Made by a program: the position numbers and the translations under genes. 28,106 bases of DNA from an uncultured Muribaculaceae bacterium (GTDB lineage: Bacteria > Bacteroidota > Bacteroidia > Bacteroidales > Muribaculaceae). The stretch lies in NCBI GenBank assembly GCA_905209725.1, contig CAJLTZ010000026.1, positions 1 to 28,106 on the forward strand. The letters are read 5' to 3'. The notes under the pieces are model-generated. The model saw only the letters and a list, made by a program, of their open reading frames with translations, ran no database searches and was not told the origin of the DNA. This document shows, in pieces, positions 1 to 8,846 of the stretch (the first letter of the stretch is position 1; each line of letters starts with the position of its first letter).

Positions 1-77
1 TGCATCAAAAATCGGTCGCCCCTGCATTAACATTTTTTATGGGATGGGGTCTAATGAGGGATTGGGTATATCAGGAT

Positions 78-953
78 ATGAAAGTGGCTATTTACGGCAA
101 CCGCCGTCAGGAACGGTTTCTTCACCGGCTGCAGGATTTTTTTGTGACGCTTAAGCGTAGGGGCTTGGAGGCTTATGTAGACAGCGATTTTGCCGCGTAT
201 CTTTCTGAGTGCGGTGTGGCGACGCCGGGAGCGCATTCTGTGGATGAGTTTCCTGATGGAGTCACAGTGGTGATCAGCATCGGTGGCGACGGCACATTTC
301 TGCGTGCGGCCCAGTGGACTGCTGACCGGGAGACGCCGATTCTCGGCATCAACACGGGGCATCTCGGTTTTCTGGCCAGTTATTCGCTCGATGAGGTTGA
401 TGAACTGGCTCGAGTGATTGTGGCGCGGATCGGCGTGGCTGAGAAGCGGATGCTGCTGAAGGTGTCGGGTGAGGATATGCCGGAAGGGATGTGGCCGTAT
501 GTGCTCAATGAGGTGGCTGTGGTGAAGGGCGACACGATGTCGATGGTGGATGTGAAGGCCTATATCGATGATTATTTCGTGGCCGACTATCTTGCGGATG
601 GACTTGTGATTTCGACCCCGACCGGTTCTACGGCGTATAATCTTTCGGCCGGCGGTCCGATTCTGGAACCCACGCTTCATAATATGATTCTACAGCCGAT
701 AGCGCCGCATTCGCTGACGTTGCGGCCGCTGGTGATAGGGGCCGGGTCGAAGGTGTGCCTGCATATCTCGAGCCGCGGCGCGGAATGTCATGTGGGTCTT
801 GACGGCCGCACATTCAGTCTGCCGGGAAGCGGCGCAAAACTGATGGTGGAGCGAGCTCCTTTCTGCATCAATGTGCTTCGCCGTCAGAACACCGACTTCG
901 CCACAATTCTGCGCAAGAAACTCCTCTGGGGCAAACGCGAAAGCGAAGACTGA
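78..953 (+). CDS. nadK: NAD kinase (ATP-dependent NAD+ 2'-phosphotransferase)
   Basis: Cytosolic enzyme that phosphorylates NAD+ to NADP+, supplying reductive biosynthesis. The family signatures are intact in the 291-residue product: GGDGT at about residues 69-73 (nucleotide binding and catalytic Asp), NTGHLGF at 92-98, the Asn-Glu pair at about 144-145, and TPTGSTAY at about 180-187, followed by the C-terminal beta-rich domain. The length fits bacterial NAD kinases. I chose the ATG at 78 because the product then begins MKVAIYGNR, the usual first beta strand, with AGGA a few bases upstream. The open frame continues back to an ATG at 39, but those 13 extra residues look like untranslated leader. 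It converges on miaB with a gap of about 55 nt and no clear terminator. Identification is very secure; the start is likely. Confidence 0.96.
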   Translation: MKVAIYGNRRQERFLHRLQDFFVTLKRRGLEAYVDSDFAAYLSECGVATPGAHSVDEFPDGVTVVISIGGDGTFLRAAQWTADRETPILGINTGHLGFLASYSLDEVDELARVIVARIGVAEKRMLLKVSGEDMPEGMWPYVLNEVAVVKGDTMSMVDVKAYIDDYFVADYLADGLVISTPTGSTAYNLSAGGPILEPTLHNMILQPIAPHSLTLRPLVIGAGSKVCLHISSRGAECHVGLDGRTFSLPGSGAKLMVERAPFCINVLRRQNTDFATILRKKLLWGKRESED

Positions 954-1008
954 ATCATGATTTTGTATTGAATCATCCGAAATCGAGACCGGCAAAATCG
1001 CATAAACT

Positions 1009-2376
1009 TTATATCAGCTGGCCTTTGAGGGTGGCGGAGGAGGCGTCGGTGATTATGACGCGGCGGAACTGGCCGCGCTCGGCGTCACAGCGCGGGAATA
1101 CCACTACCTTATTCTGCGATGTGCGCCCGAAATATTCGTCGGCACTACGCTTCGACCGTCCCTCTACCAATACCTCAAACTCCTTGCCGATGTCGCGGCG
1201 GTTGCTGGCAAGCGACAACTCGTTCTGCAAGGCTATCATCCTGTTGAGCCTCTCTACCTTCACTTCCTCCGGCACATTGTCGGGCATCTCTCGCGACGCC
1301 AATGTGCCGGGCCGCTCCGAATATTTGAACATGAAGGCCGAGTCGAAACCGGCTTCCCGCATTAACGACAGTGTCTCCTGAAAATCCTCCTCCGTTTCAT
1401 TGTGAAAACCTGTGAACATATCCGTTGACAGGCCTGCATCTGGCAGAATCTCGCGGATGGCACGCACGCGGTCCATATACCATTCGCGGGTATACTTGCG
1501 GTTCATCAGTTTCAACACCTTGTCCGACCCGCTTTGCACAGGCAGATGCAGGTGCCGGGCCAGATAGGGATGGGCAGCGATTACCCGCAGTGTCTCATCG
1601 CTCATATCCTTGGGATGGGAAGTGGTGAAGCGGATGCGCATATCCGGCGCCGCCTCAGCCACCATCGCAAGCAACTGCGGGAAAGAAACACATTCGCCTG
1701 TGGCTGCATCCTGATAGCGATAACTGTTTACATTCTGCCCCAGAAGTGTGGCCTCCTTATAGCCGCGCTCACGGAGGTCGGCCAGTTCGCGGAGGATGCT
1801 GCCCGGTTCACGGGAACGTTCGCGGCCACGAGTGTAAGGCACAATACAATAGGAGCAGAAATTATTACACCCACGCATAATCGAGATGAAACCGCCCACG
1901 CCCGCGCCGAGGCGACGGGGCACTATGTCGCGGTAGGTCTCCGTGGTGGAAAGTTCCGTGTCGATAGCCGGATTTCCCGTTTCGGCCTCCGCTACAAGCT
2001 GAGGAATCTGCTGATATGCATCCGGGCCGGCCACAATGTCGACGCCGTGCTTCTCAATCAGTTCATTCTTCAGACGCTCCGCCATGCAACCGATTACGCC
2101 AATTAGAATACGTCTGCCCGACTTGCGCCGCAACGAATTCCAATAGGCGAGGCGCGAATAGATCTTCTGCTCAGCGTTGTCGCGGATCGAACATGTGTTG
2201 AGCAGAACGGCAGCCGCCTCGGCGTCATTTTCGGTAGGTTCATAGCCGGCCAACGCCATCTGCGCTGCAACCACTTCAGAATCAGCCACATTCATCTGGC
2301 AGCCATAGGTTTCTATAAGCACCCGCTTCGTGGCGGCGTGATTTTTATCGGATTCGGGCAAAAAAAATGTATTCAT
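1009..2376 (-). CDS. miaB: tRNA-2-methylthio-N6-dimethylallyladenosine synthase MiaB
   Basis: Radical-SAM methylthiotransferase that converts i6A37 to ms2i6A37 in tRNAs reading UNN codons. In the 455-residue product the N-terminal domain has three cysteines for one Fe-S cluster, at about residues 26 (TYGCQMN), 62 (NTCSIR) and 97 (IGCMAE). The radical-SAM motif RGCNNFCSYC gives cysteines 170, 174 and 177. The C-terminal 60 residues form a TRAM-like RNA-binding domain. MiaB is favoured over MtaB and RimO because of the sequence around the radical-SAM motif (CIVPYTRGRERSR) and the length. The start region lies beside the divergent CoA-transferase promoter. The gene seems complete, with no missing catalytic residue. 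Confidence 0.96.
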   Translation of the reverse strand: MNTFFLPESDKNHAATKRVLIETYGCQMNVADSEVVAAQMALAGYEPTENDAEAAAVLLNTCSIRDNAEQKIYSRLAYWNSLRRKSGRRILIGVIGCMAERLKNELIEKHGVDIVAGPDAYQQIPQLVAEAETGNPAIDTELSTTETYRDIVPRRLGAGVGGFISIMRGCNNFCSYCIVPYTRGRERSREPGSILRELADLRERGYKEATLLGQNVNSYRYQDAATGECVSFPQLLAMVAEAAPDMRIRFTTSHPKDMSDETLRVIAAHPYLARHLHLPVQSGSDKVLKLMNRKYTREWYMDRVRAIREILPDAGLSTDMFTGFHNETEEDFQETLSLMREAGFDSAFMFKYSERPGTLASREMPDNVPEEVKVERLNRMIALQNELSLASNRRDIGKEFEVLVEGRSKRSADEYFGRTSQNKVVVFPRCDAERGQFRRVIITDASSATLKGQLI

Positions 2377-2379
2377 TTG

Positions 2380-2412
2380 TTTGATAGTTTTCGCACATTT
2401 TTATTATTTTTG
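2380..2412 (+). promoter_or_regulatory. Bacteroidota-type promoter for the CoA-transferase gene
   Basis: A TTTG element at 2380-2383 is followed after 21 nt by TATTTTTG at 2405-2412. This matches the Bacteroidota primary sigma pattern (TTTG, about 19-21 nt, TAnnTTTG). Transcription would start around 2416-2420, giving a leader of roughly 140 nt. The -33 element lies just outside the divergent miaB start codon. Confidence 0.7.
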
Positions 2413-2428
2413 TGCAGAAATTTGAAAA

Positions 2429-2463
2429 GGGGTCAGATAGTCCTCTGTGAGGAAAATCTCCCC
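2429..2463 (+). promoter_or_regulatory. Nested hairpin in the leader of the CoA-transferase mRNA
   Basis: Three consecutive helices nest perfectly: GGGG (2429-2432) with CCCC (2460-2463), AGAT (2435-2438) with ATCT (2456-2459), and TCCTC (2441-2445) with GAGGA (2449-2453). That is 13 base pairs closed by a three-base loop, with a 2-nt bulge and one 2x2 internal loop. It begins about ten bases after the predicted transcription start and is followed by A-rich sequence rather than a U-run, so it is not a standard terminator. Possible roles are mRNA stabilisation or regulation. It does not match any riboswitch I recognise. Confidence 0.55.
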
Positions 2464-2470
2464 AAAGTTA
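2463..2470 (-). promoter_or_regulatory. Candidate -7 element for miaB
   Basis: Read on the minus strand this is TAACTTTG, an exact TAnnTTTG match lying about 87 nt upstream of the miaB start. The nearest TTTG-like -33 candidate is at a poor distance (about 25 nt). If used, the miaB transcript would also contain the 2429-2463 inverted repeat. Weak call. Confidence 0.3.
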
Positions 2471-2557
2471 CAAAATTTGCCCAAAAAGAAAAAATCAAAA
2501 ATCAGGAGTTGCTGATAATGAGTAAATTCCACGAAAAATCTTAAATCTATATAACCA

Positions 2558-4060
2558 ATGAGTATTCCTTTTATCACGGCAGAAGAAGCCGCTCTTCAGA
2601 TCAAGAACGGTGACAACATCGCAACGTCAGGATTCACTGCATCGGGAACGCCGAAAGTAGTGACAGTGGCACTGGCCGAGCGCGCCAGAGAACTTCACGC
2701 CAAAGGCGAGGACTTCAAAATCAACCTGTTCTCCGGAGCATCTACCAACGATCACGTTGACGGCGAACTTTCCCGTGCCAACGCGATAGCCATCCGCACA
2801 CCTTACCAGAGCCAGAAGGATGCCCGCGCGCTTGTGAACTCAGGCCAGATGAACTATATCGACCTTCATCTCTCGCATCTTTCGCAGGACCTGCGCTATG
2901 GTTTCTATGGCGACATTGACGTAGCCATCATCGAGGCCACAGAGATGAGCCCCAACGGCGAGATAATCCTCGGCGCCGGCCTCGGCATGACACCGACCAT
3001 CGCCCAGATGGCCAAGAAGGTGATTATCGAATATTCCTCCTACTATCACAACAGTTTCCGTGGCTTCCACGACAACTATATTCCCCTCGATCCTCCTCAC
3101 CGTCGCGAGATTCCTATCTACAAGCCGAGCGACCGCATCGGATCGAGCGTGCTGAAGATTGACCCGAAGAAGATCATCGGCGTGGTTCCCTCCAACGCTT
3201 CGGAGAGCATCAAGCCCTTCACGGCTCCCGACGAGCTCACACAGAAGATTGGCGACAACATCTGCCACTTCCTTTCCCAGCAGCTCCGCGAGGGCAAGCT
3301 CCCCAAGGAGTTCCTTCCCATCCAGAGCGGTGTGGGCAATGTGGCCAACGCTGTGCTCTACGGTCTTGGCGAGAACCCCGACATCCCGCAGTTTGAGATG
3401 TACACCGAGGTGATTCAGGACGCAGTGATGGACCTCATGGAGCGTGGAAAATGTAAGTTCGCTTCCACATGTGCCCTCACATTCAGCGACGACGCAATGC
3501 TCCGCTTTATGGACAACATCGACTTCTTCCGCGACAAGGTGGTGATGCGTCCGGGCGAGATCTCCAACCATCCAGAGGTGGTGCGCCGACTCGGCCTTAT
3601 CGCCATGAACACCGCTCTCGAGTTCGATATCTTCGGTAATGTCAACTCGACCCACGTGCTTGGCACAAAGATGATGAACGGTATCGGCGGTTCTGCCGAC
3701 TTCTCGCGCAACGCTTACCTCTCCATCTTCTCCTGTCCTTCAATCCAGAAGGGTGGAAAGATCTCCGCAGTAGTGCCGATGGTTTCCCATGTGGACCACT
3801 CCGAGCATTCCGTGAAGATTCTTGCCACAGAGCAGGGCGTAGCCGACCTCCGCGGCAAGGATCCGCGTCAGCGCGCAGAAACAATCATCGAAAACTGCGT
3901 TCATCCTATGTATAAGGAGTTGATGTGGGATTATCTGAAGCTCGCAATGAAGAGCGGCGGCCACACACCCCACGACCTCCGCGCCTCCTTCGCTCTCCAC
4001 GAGGCACTTATCGAGAAGGGCGATATGCTTCAGGCCGACTTCGCCCAATACGACAAATAA
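2558..4060 (+). CDS. Acetyl-CoA hydrolase/transferase family protein, probable succinyl-CoA:acetate CoA-transferase
   Basis: Cytosolic class I CoA-transferase of 500 residues, near the usual family length. It probably moves CoA between succinyl-CoA or propionyl-CoA and acetate in the fermentative succinate/propionate/acetate metabolism typical of Bacteroidales. The N-terminal part has the CoA-transferase glycine region (NIATSGFTASGTPK). The likely catalytic glutamate is Glu284 in YTEVIQDA, which corresponds to the active-site Glu of the AarC/Cat1 group. A glycine-rich loop (NGIGGSADF) occurs near residue 375. The gene has its own promoter and a long structured leader, stands alone, and ends at a strong hairpin shared with the convergent gene downstream. 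Substrate preference cannot be fixed from sequence; family membership is secure. Confidence 0.93.
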   Translation: MSIPFITAEEAALQIKNGDNIATSGFTASGTPKVVTVALAERARELHAKGEDFKINLFSGASTNDHVDGELSRANAIAIRTPYQSQKDARALVNSGQMNYIDLHLSHLSQDLRYGFYGDIDVAIIEATEMSPNGEIILGAGLGMTPTIAQMAKKVIIEYSSYYHNSFRGFHDNYIPLDPPHRREIPIYKPSDRIGSSVLKIDPKKIIGVVPSNASESIKPFTAPDELTQKIGDNICHFLSQQLREGKLPKEFLPIQSGVGNVANAVLYGLGENPDIPQFEMYTEVIQDAVMDLMERGKCKFASTCALTFSDDAMLRFMDNIDFFRDKVVMRPGEISNHPEVVRRLGLIAMNTALEFDIFGNVNSTHVLGTKMMNGIGGSADFSRNAYLSIFSCPSIQKGGKISAVVPMVSHVDHSEHSVKILATEQGVADLRGKDPRQRAETIIENCVHPMYKELMWDYLKLAMKSGGHTPHDLRASFALHEALIEKGDMLQADFAQYDK

Positions 4061-4106
4061 AGCGAATTGAACCAATAGAACCAATTAGGATTGAAAGCAA
4101 TAAAAG

Positions 4107-4136
4107 AAAGCCGCGGCTCCAAGAGTCGCGGCTTTT
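4107..4136. terminator. Bidirectional intrinsic terminator between convergent genes
   Basis: AAAGCCGCG (4107-4115) pairs with CGCGGCTTT (4127-4135), and the helix extends inward through CTC/GAG to a three-base loop. A T-run follows on the plus strand and the A-rich 5' flank supplies one on the minus strand. It can therefore end both the CoA-transferase transcript and the PEP/pyruvate-binding gene transcript. Confidence 0.85.
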
Positions 4137-4154
4137 ACTTGTTCGTCTGAGGGC

Positions 4155-7100
4155 TTATTCGTCGGCCGGGGCGGCATCTATGCGGATGCCGGGCTTGAGC
4201 ACTATACCCTTCGACTTGCGGCCGTTTATGGCGATGTCGAGGGGCTCGCTGAGGCGGATAATCTTGAGATAGGGAGTCTCCTCAGCAGCGGGAGCGTCGG
4301 CAAGCCACCGGGAATCGATATGGCCGTTGCCGGCAGCTTCATCGATGGTGAAATAGCCTGTGCCGAAGCTGGTGAGATTCTGGAAGAAATGAGTGCCCTG
4401 CGAAGGCTCAATCCTGAATCCCGGGATGGCGAGTTCCACGATGAGACGTGCGCCGGCAATCTGAGCCCAGCGCACCGGAATTCCCAGAGCCGGGTCGGAT
4501 GTGCCCCAGCGTCCCGGACCAATCAAGATGAATGGCTCTCCGGCTTCCGAGAGACGAGCGTTCACTTCTCCCACTTCCTCGGCAATCTCGCGCGTGTGAA
4601 GTGTGTCGAAAGCCTCCGGTTTTACGAGCACCACCGTGCGCACGCCATCCATAATGCCGTGTCCCAGGGCCGTGTCGCTGCGGAGAATCACATCGCTGTC
4701 GGGAACATCGGTCAAAGAATCGTCGAGCATCTCCTTCTTGTCGACAATCGGGCGTATCTGTAGCCAATACATCGTGCCTTTGTAGCCCGTTTCAGTAGGC
4801 GTGGCATTGATATTCCCGGCAAACTCAATCTCCACAGGGCGTCCCATCTCATACTGGCCGGTGGTGAGCATGAAGTCCACAATTTCGGCCAAGGGGAATT
4901 TGTCGTGCTTAAGCACATTTGCGAAAGTTACCACCTTGCGTCCGGGTCCGAACTCATTGTCGCGGATCACGCGGTCGTTCATGTCGAATGTGGAGACAAG
5001 ATGTTTCAGCGCACCGGTCTTGAAGGCATCGGCCACGCTGATTTTGGCGATGTTGAAGCTGTCGTCGGGAGTGAACTCCTCGCTCTTCACGCCCCGCATC
5101 GGGAGGCCATACAGATAGGTCTGAGTGTCGCGAAGGGCGAGTTCTACAGTGGAAGTCTGCAATACTTTGTTGGGATGCTTTGGCGAGAATCTGAGCGCCT
5201 TGCCGCCGTCAACGATATATTCGCCGAGTCCGGCGGCCACTTCGGCCACCCCCTCCTCAGCCTGCTCGTCGCCTACGGGATAATAGTTGAGCGAACGGCC
5301 CACACCAGAGAAACTCGGGTAGAAGAAACCGTCGTGTTCGCGGCCCACCACACCTTGCAAAATCACCGCCATCTTCTCCTGGTCGATCACATTGCTTGTG
5401 GCATTCATATAGGTTTTGGAGTCGGCGAAGAATACGGAGGCGTATACGGCCTTTACAGCGTCTGTAAGCATCTTCAGACGTTCCTCCTTATCCTCGGTGT
5501 AAGGCACCATATATGTGCTGTAGATGCCGGCGAATGGCTGGTAATGCGAATCCTCAAGCAACGAAGATGAACGCACCGCCATCGGGCGCTTCACCACGTC
5601 GAAAAACGCGAGGAAATCCTCCCGCACGCTGTCGGGGAAGCGGGCATTGAGGAAATGGCGCAGAATCTCGGCATCGGGGGCGTCGGAGAGGGCAATGGGG
5701 TAGAGCCCGTTGCTGTCCATGAACTCATCGAAGATGTCGGTACAAACCACAAGCGTGTGAGGGATAGTGATGCGCACGCCGTTGAAGTCGTCGCAGATGG
5801 GATTGCGCTTGATAATCTGGTCGATGAAAGCCAAGCCGCGTCCCTTGCCCCCCATCGAGCCCTGGCCGATGCGGGCGAAATTGCTGTAGTCGTCGTAGGT
5901 GTCCTTATTGAATACGGCCACAACGCCGCGATTCTTCATCCGCCGGTAGCGCACGATGCTTTCGAACACTAACTTGCGCACCATAGGCACGTCGGCAGGG
6001 TCGGTGAGATTGAAATTGCGGAGCACGTCGGCGATGGAGAAGATGGCGCGGCTATAGAGCCAGCGGCTGATGCTGTTGTTGCTGCAATAATGGAAAAGGA
6101 GGTTGTCGGGGATATTGAAGATCTCCTTCTGGAATTGCTTCAGATTCTTGATGCGCACCACCTCCTCGTGCGTGCCGGGGTCGTAGGCGATGAAATCGCC
6201 GAAGCCGAACTGTCTGCGCACGGCATTGCGCAGGTCGATGGGGAGAGTTTTCGACTCCTTGTCGAGGAACACATATCCGGCTTCCTCGGCCCGCTTGCGG
6301 TTGGCGCTCTCCTGGCTCTCCATAATCACCGGTGTGTAGGGGCGTTTGCGGCGCATATACTCGGCGAGCATCATTCCGGCGTCGGGATTCTTCTCGCCAT
6401 TCACGGGGAAACGGGCGTCGGTGACCAGACCGAGGATATTGTCGCCATATTTGTCCACAAGGGCGCAGGCCTCCTCATAGTCGCGGGCCACAAGCACCTT
6501 CGGGCGCCCGCGCATGCGGAGCATACGCTCGTGGTCGTTGAGCGCCTCGGTGGAGAATTCCATCGACTGCTTGAGCAGGAACTTGAAGAGATAGGGGAGG
6601 ATGGAACTGTAGAAGCGAATCGAGTCTTCCACGAAGAGGATTGCCTGCACGCCAATCTCATTGATGTCGTGCTCGGCGTTCATCTTGTCCTCGATGAGCT
6701 TGATGATGGCGAGGATGAGGTCGACATTTCCCAGCCAGCTGAACACATAGTCCACGCCGCGAAGGTCCTCATTGGCGATGCGGCGGCGCACCTCCTTCGA
6801 GAAGGGGGTGAGCACTACGAACGGGATGTCGGGATAGAGTTCGTCGATATGCACGGCCTCGCGGAAAGTCTCGCTCACGTCAACGCCCGGCATGGCGATA
6901 ATCAGGTCGTATTTCTTGGAGGCAAGTTCTTCATAAGCCTCGGCATAATTGGCCACCTTGGTAAAGCGAGGCGGGGAGGAAAGATTCAGGGCCACATATT
7001 CATTGTAGACCTGTTCCTCCACACGGCCATCCTCCTCAAGAATAAAGGCGTCGTAGGGGGTAGCGATCAGCAACACATTGAAAATGCGTTTCTGCATTAA

Positions 7101-7163
7101 ATTTTGAAAAGCCGTCTCTTTGAGATAGAGGCGGCTTAACATACTCTCTGTTACATTCTTCAT
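4155..7163 (-). CDS. PEP/pyruvate-binding (PPDK N-terminal ATP-grasp) protein with two receiver-like domains
   Basis: A 1002-residue protein. Residues about 25-155 resemble a response-regulator receiver fold but lack the phospho-acceptor Asp (IIAMPGVD). Residues about 173-320 look like a second receiver that could be functional: acidic pair Glu179/Asp180 (FVEDS), candidate phospho-acceptor Asp249 (VTDARFP), Ser283 and Lys302 (FLDKES). A PPDK/PEP-synthase ATP-grasp domain follows, with GQGSMGGKGRG at 432-442 and RSSSLLEDS at 530-538, and a C-terminal region with GPGRWGTSDP. I see neither the swivelling phosphohistidine domain nor the PEP-binding barrel, so it is unlikely to be a complete PEP synthase. 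Similar large proteins are annotated in Bacteroidales as PEP/pyruvate-binding domain proteins. The fusion suggests phosphorylation-controlled ATP-dependent phosphotransfer, but the substrate is unknown. It lies 77 nt downstream of hemD, with only a weak promoter candidate in the gap. Confidence 0.82.
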   Translation of the reverse strand: MKNVTESMLSRLYLKETAFQNLMQKRIFNVLLIATPYDAFILEEDGRVEEQVYNEYVALNLSSPPRFTKVANYAEAYEELASKKYDLIIAMPGVDVSETFREAVHIDELYPDIPFVVLTPFSKEVRRRIANEDLRGVDYVFSWLGNVDLILAIIKLIEDKMNAEHDINEIGVQAILFVEDSIRFYSSILPYLFKFLLKQSMEFSTEALNDHERMLRMRGRPKVLVARDYEEACALVDKYGDNILGLVTDARFPVNGEKNPDAGMMLAEYMRRKRPYTPVIMESQESANRKRAEEAGYVFLDKESKTLPIDLRNAVRRQFGFGDFIAYDPGTHEEVVRIKNLKQFQKEIFNIPDNLLFHYCSNNSISRWLYSRAIFSIADVLRNFNLTDPADVPMVRKLVFESIVRYRRMKNRGVVAVFNKDTYDDYSNFARIGQGSMGGKGRGLAFIDQIIKRNPICDDFNGVRITIPHTLVVCTDIFDEFMDSNGLYPIALSDAPDAEILRHFLNARFPDSVREDFLAFFDVVKRPMAVRSSSLLEDSHYQPFAGIYSTYMVPYTEDKEERLKMLTDAVKAVYASVFFADSKTYMNATSNVIDQEKMAVILQGVVGREHDGFFYPSFSGVGRSLNYYPVGDEQAEEGVAEVAAGLGEYIVDGGKALRFSPKHPNKVLQTSTVELALRDTQTYLYGLPMRGVKSEEFTPDDSFNIAKISVADAFKTGALKHLVSTFDMNDRVIRDNEFGPGRKVVTFANVLKHDKFPLAEIVDFMLTTGQYEMGRPVEIEFAGNINATPTETGYKGTMYWLQIRPIVDKKEMLDDSLTDVPDSDVILRSDTALGHGIMDGVRTVVLVKPEAFDTLHTREIAEEVGEVNARLSEAGEPFILIGPGRWGTSDPALGIPVRWAQIAGARLIVELAIPGFRIEPSQGTHFFQNLTSFGTGYFTIDEAAGNGHIDSRWLADAPAAEETPYLKIIRLSEPLDIAINGRKSKGIVLKPGIRIDAAPADE

Positions 7164-7240
7164 AATGAAGTCAATTGGAAGTAAATGTAGGCACGAAGTC
7201 AGAGTTATGAGTTACTAAGTACCGGTTACCTATTTACGGA

Positions 7241-8011
7241 TTATTCTTCAGACTCTTTGGCTGCGAGGTCTTCGATGAAGGCCTTGAGGGCTCCGGGCAT
7301 CGAGCGGTGTTCGGCGTTGGGGGCAGCGATGTCCGCGCGCAGGCCTGCGTCTTCGATGGCCTTCACGGTGACGGGGCCGAATCCTCCGATATAGATATGC
7401 TCGCTGTCCTGATTGAAATCGGGGAAATTCTTTTTCAGCGACTCAATGCCGGCAGGGCTGAAGAAGAGGAGCACGTCATAATCGAATGGCTCGTCGGGGG
7501 TGAAATCGTTGCTCACGGTGCGGAACATCACCACTTTCGTCACATCGAGGCCGTGGGTGTCGAGCACGGTGACCTCATCCTTATGCACGTCGCTCACGGG
7601 GAAGAGGAATTTCTCTTTCTTGTTCTTTTCGAGGGCTGCAATCAGGGCAGGGTCGTCGAGTTTGCCGGAATTGCCAAAGAAGATTTTCCTCTTGCGGTAT
7701 ACGATATATTTCTGCAGATAGAGGGCGATAGCCTCGGTGGTGCAGAAATAGCGCATAGTGTCGGGCACTTTGACGCGGGTTTCTTCGCAAAGGTGAAAAT
7801 AATTATCGATGGCGGCGCGCGATGTGAACACCACAGCCGTGAAGTCGGCAAGATTCACCTTGGCATGGCGGAATTCTTTGGCCGTAAGGGCCTCGGTTTT
7901 GATGAAGGGACGGAACACCATCTCAATTCCATATTGCCTCGAGATCTCGAAATAAGGCGACTTGTCGCTGGAGGGACGGGGCTGCGAAACGAGTATCTTC
8001 TTAATTTTCAT
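7241..8011 (-). CDS. hemD: Uroporphyrinogen-III synthase family protein
   Basis: Predicted HemD, which cyclises hydroxymethylbilane with inversion of ring D to give uroporphyrinogen III in tetrapyrrole synthesis. The 256-residue product starts MKIKKILVSQPRP, and two alternating alpha/beta half-domains can be followed. Conserved-looking stretches are VVFTSRAAIDNYF near residue 65 and LLFFSPAGIESLKKNFP near residue 185, plus a late GPVT motif (GGFGPVTVKAI). HemD is poorly conserved, so context matters: in Bacteroidota it commonly sits directly after a DUF4271 membrane protein, as here, with a 4-nt gap. The ATG at 8011 was preferred because the 14 codons before it overlap the upstream gene and read as leader. 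Many gut Bacteroidales lack full haem synthesis, so the physiological role is uncertain. Confidence 0.85.
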   Translation of the reverse strand: MKIKKILVSQPRPSSDKSPYFEISRQYGIEMVFRPFIKTEALTAKEFRHAKVNLADFTAVVFTSRAAIDNYFHLCEETRVKVPDTMRYFCTTEAIALYLQKYIVYRKRKIFFGNSGKLDDPALIAALEKNKKEKFLFPVSDVHKDEVTVLDTHGLDVTKVVMFRTVSNDFTPDEPFDYDVLLFFSPAGIESLKKNFPDFNQDSEHIYIGGFGPVTVKAIEDAGLRADIAAPNAEHRSMPGALKAFIEDLAAKESEE

Positions 8012-8015
8012 AGTT

Positions 8016-8846
8016 CTATTGTAATAAAACCCCACACAAAAGTATGGCGGCAATTCCCGAAATCAACAACGGTACTATTTCCAGACTGCAAAGGTAGTAT
8101 AAAAATAGCAACCAAGAGCTCAATTGGGTGAAAAAAATGCGAAATCCTTTATAAATAAATACAAATTTCCCTGCCACGAACACGGAGAGGGACGCGATGG
8201 CTATCCAATATTGCCATTCCGGATAGCCGATGGCGAGGAGTGCGAGGGGGAGGAAAGGGATGCACTCGAGGGAGTTTTGGGCACGTGCTCCGCGAAGCCA
8301 GCTTGCCGTGCGTTCGCGGTCGGTAAACACGTTTCCCACCACCCAGTAGGCGAGTTGCATTGCCATCTCATAGATGAGCGCCACGGCAGCGCAAATCCCG
8401 ATTCCACGTGCCGGCGTGTCGGGCACGCTGAGACTCCAGGCGGGGTTAGAGGCGGCGATTCTCACCCAAATCCAAAGGAACACGCCCACGCTGCAGGCCC
8501 AGATCACCTGGAGAATGAGTGTGAGGGAGGTCTCGCTCACGGTGTCGTCGAAGAGATTGTGACGCATGCGGGTGTCCACAAGGTCGGAGAATTGCGCCTT
8601 GAAATAGCGCGGGCTTTTCCGGAAGCGGAAGGCCGCCAATACGAACAGCAGGGCGAACACGAGGTAGACCCACGACATTTCGGAGAGTCCCGATGATTCG
8701 GCGGCAGCCATCTGGGGCGCGAGCGAAGCCGGAGCCTGAAGCACAAAGCCGCGCATCTGCTCGCCGGCCACCACCGTGTCGCGCATCAGACTGTCGGGAA
8801 GCGCATATGGAATTTTCACCAGAGGCTCAGCCGGAATCATAGCCAT
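8016..8846 (-). CDS. DUF4271 family integral membrane protein
   Basis: A 276-residue polytopic inner-membrane protein. After a roughly 55-residue N-terminal stretch it has hydrophobic segments at about 58-75 (VYLVFALLFVLAAF), 110-130, 150-170, 195-215, 220-235 and a C-terminal one ending in IAAILLCGVLL. The layout, and the position directly ahead of hemD, fit the Bacteroidota family DUF4271, whose function is not known to me. The start overlaps the end of the upstream epimerase gene by 10 nt and the stop lies 4 nt before hemD, which implies translational coupling. A second Met at codon 3 could also be used. No catalytic motif is visible. Confidence 0.82.
   Translation of the reverse strand: MAMIPAEPLVKIPYALPDSLMRDTVVAGEQMRGFVLQAPASLAPQMAAAESSGLSEMSWVYLVFALLFVLAAFRFRKSPRYFKAQFSDLVDTRMRHNLFDDTVSETSLTLILQVIWACSVGVFLWIWVRIAASNPAWSLSVPDTPARGIGICAAVALIYEMAMQLAYWVVGNVFTDRERTASWLRGARAQNSLECIPFLPLALLAIGYPEWQYWIAIASLSVFVAGKFVFIYKGFRIFFTQLSSWLLFLYYLCSLEIVPLLISGIAAILLCGVLLQ

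Noticed and set aside
951..976. Two copies of TGAATCAT around the nadK stop codon
   Set aside because: An 18-nt spaced 8-mer in AT-rich sequence is expected by chance; there is no element between the copies.
2338..2544. A 68-codon plus-strand frame upstream of the CoA-transferase
   Set aside because: It starts inside miaB antisense, crosses the promoter and leader hairpin, and reads as low-complexity Lys-rich sequence.
6090..7100. A 336-codon open frame on the plus strand
   Set aside because: Antisense to the receiver-like and middle region of the PEP/pyruvate-binding gene; composition is that of a shadow frame.
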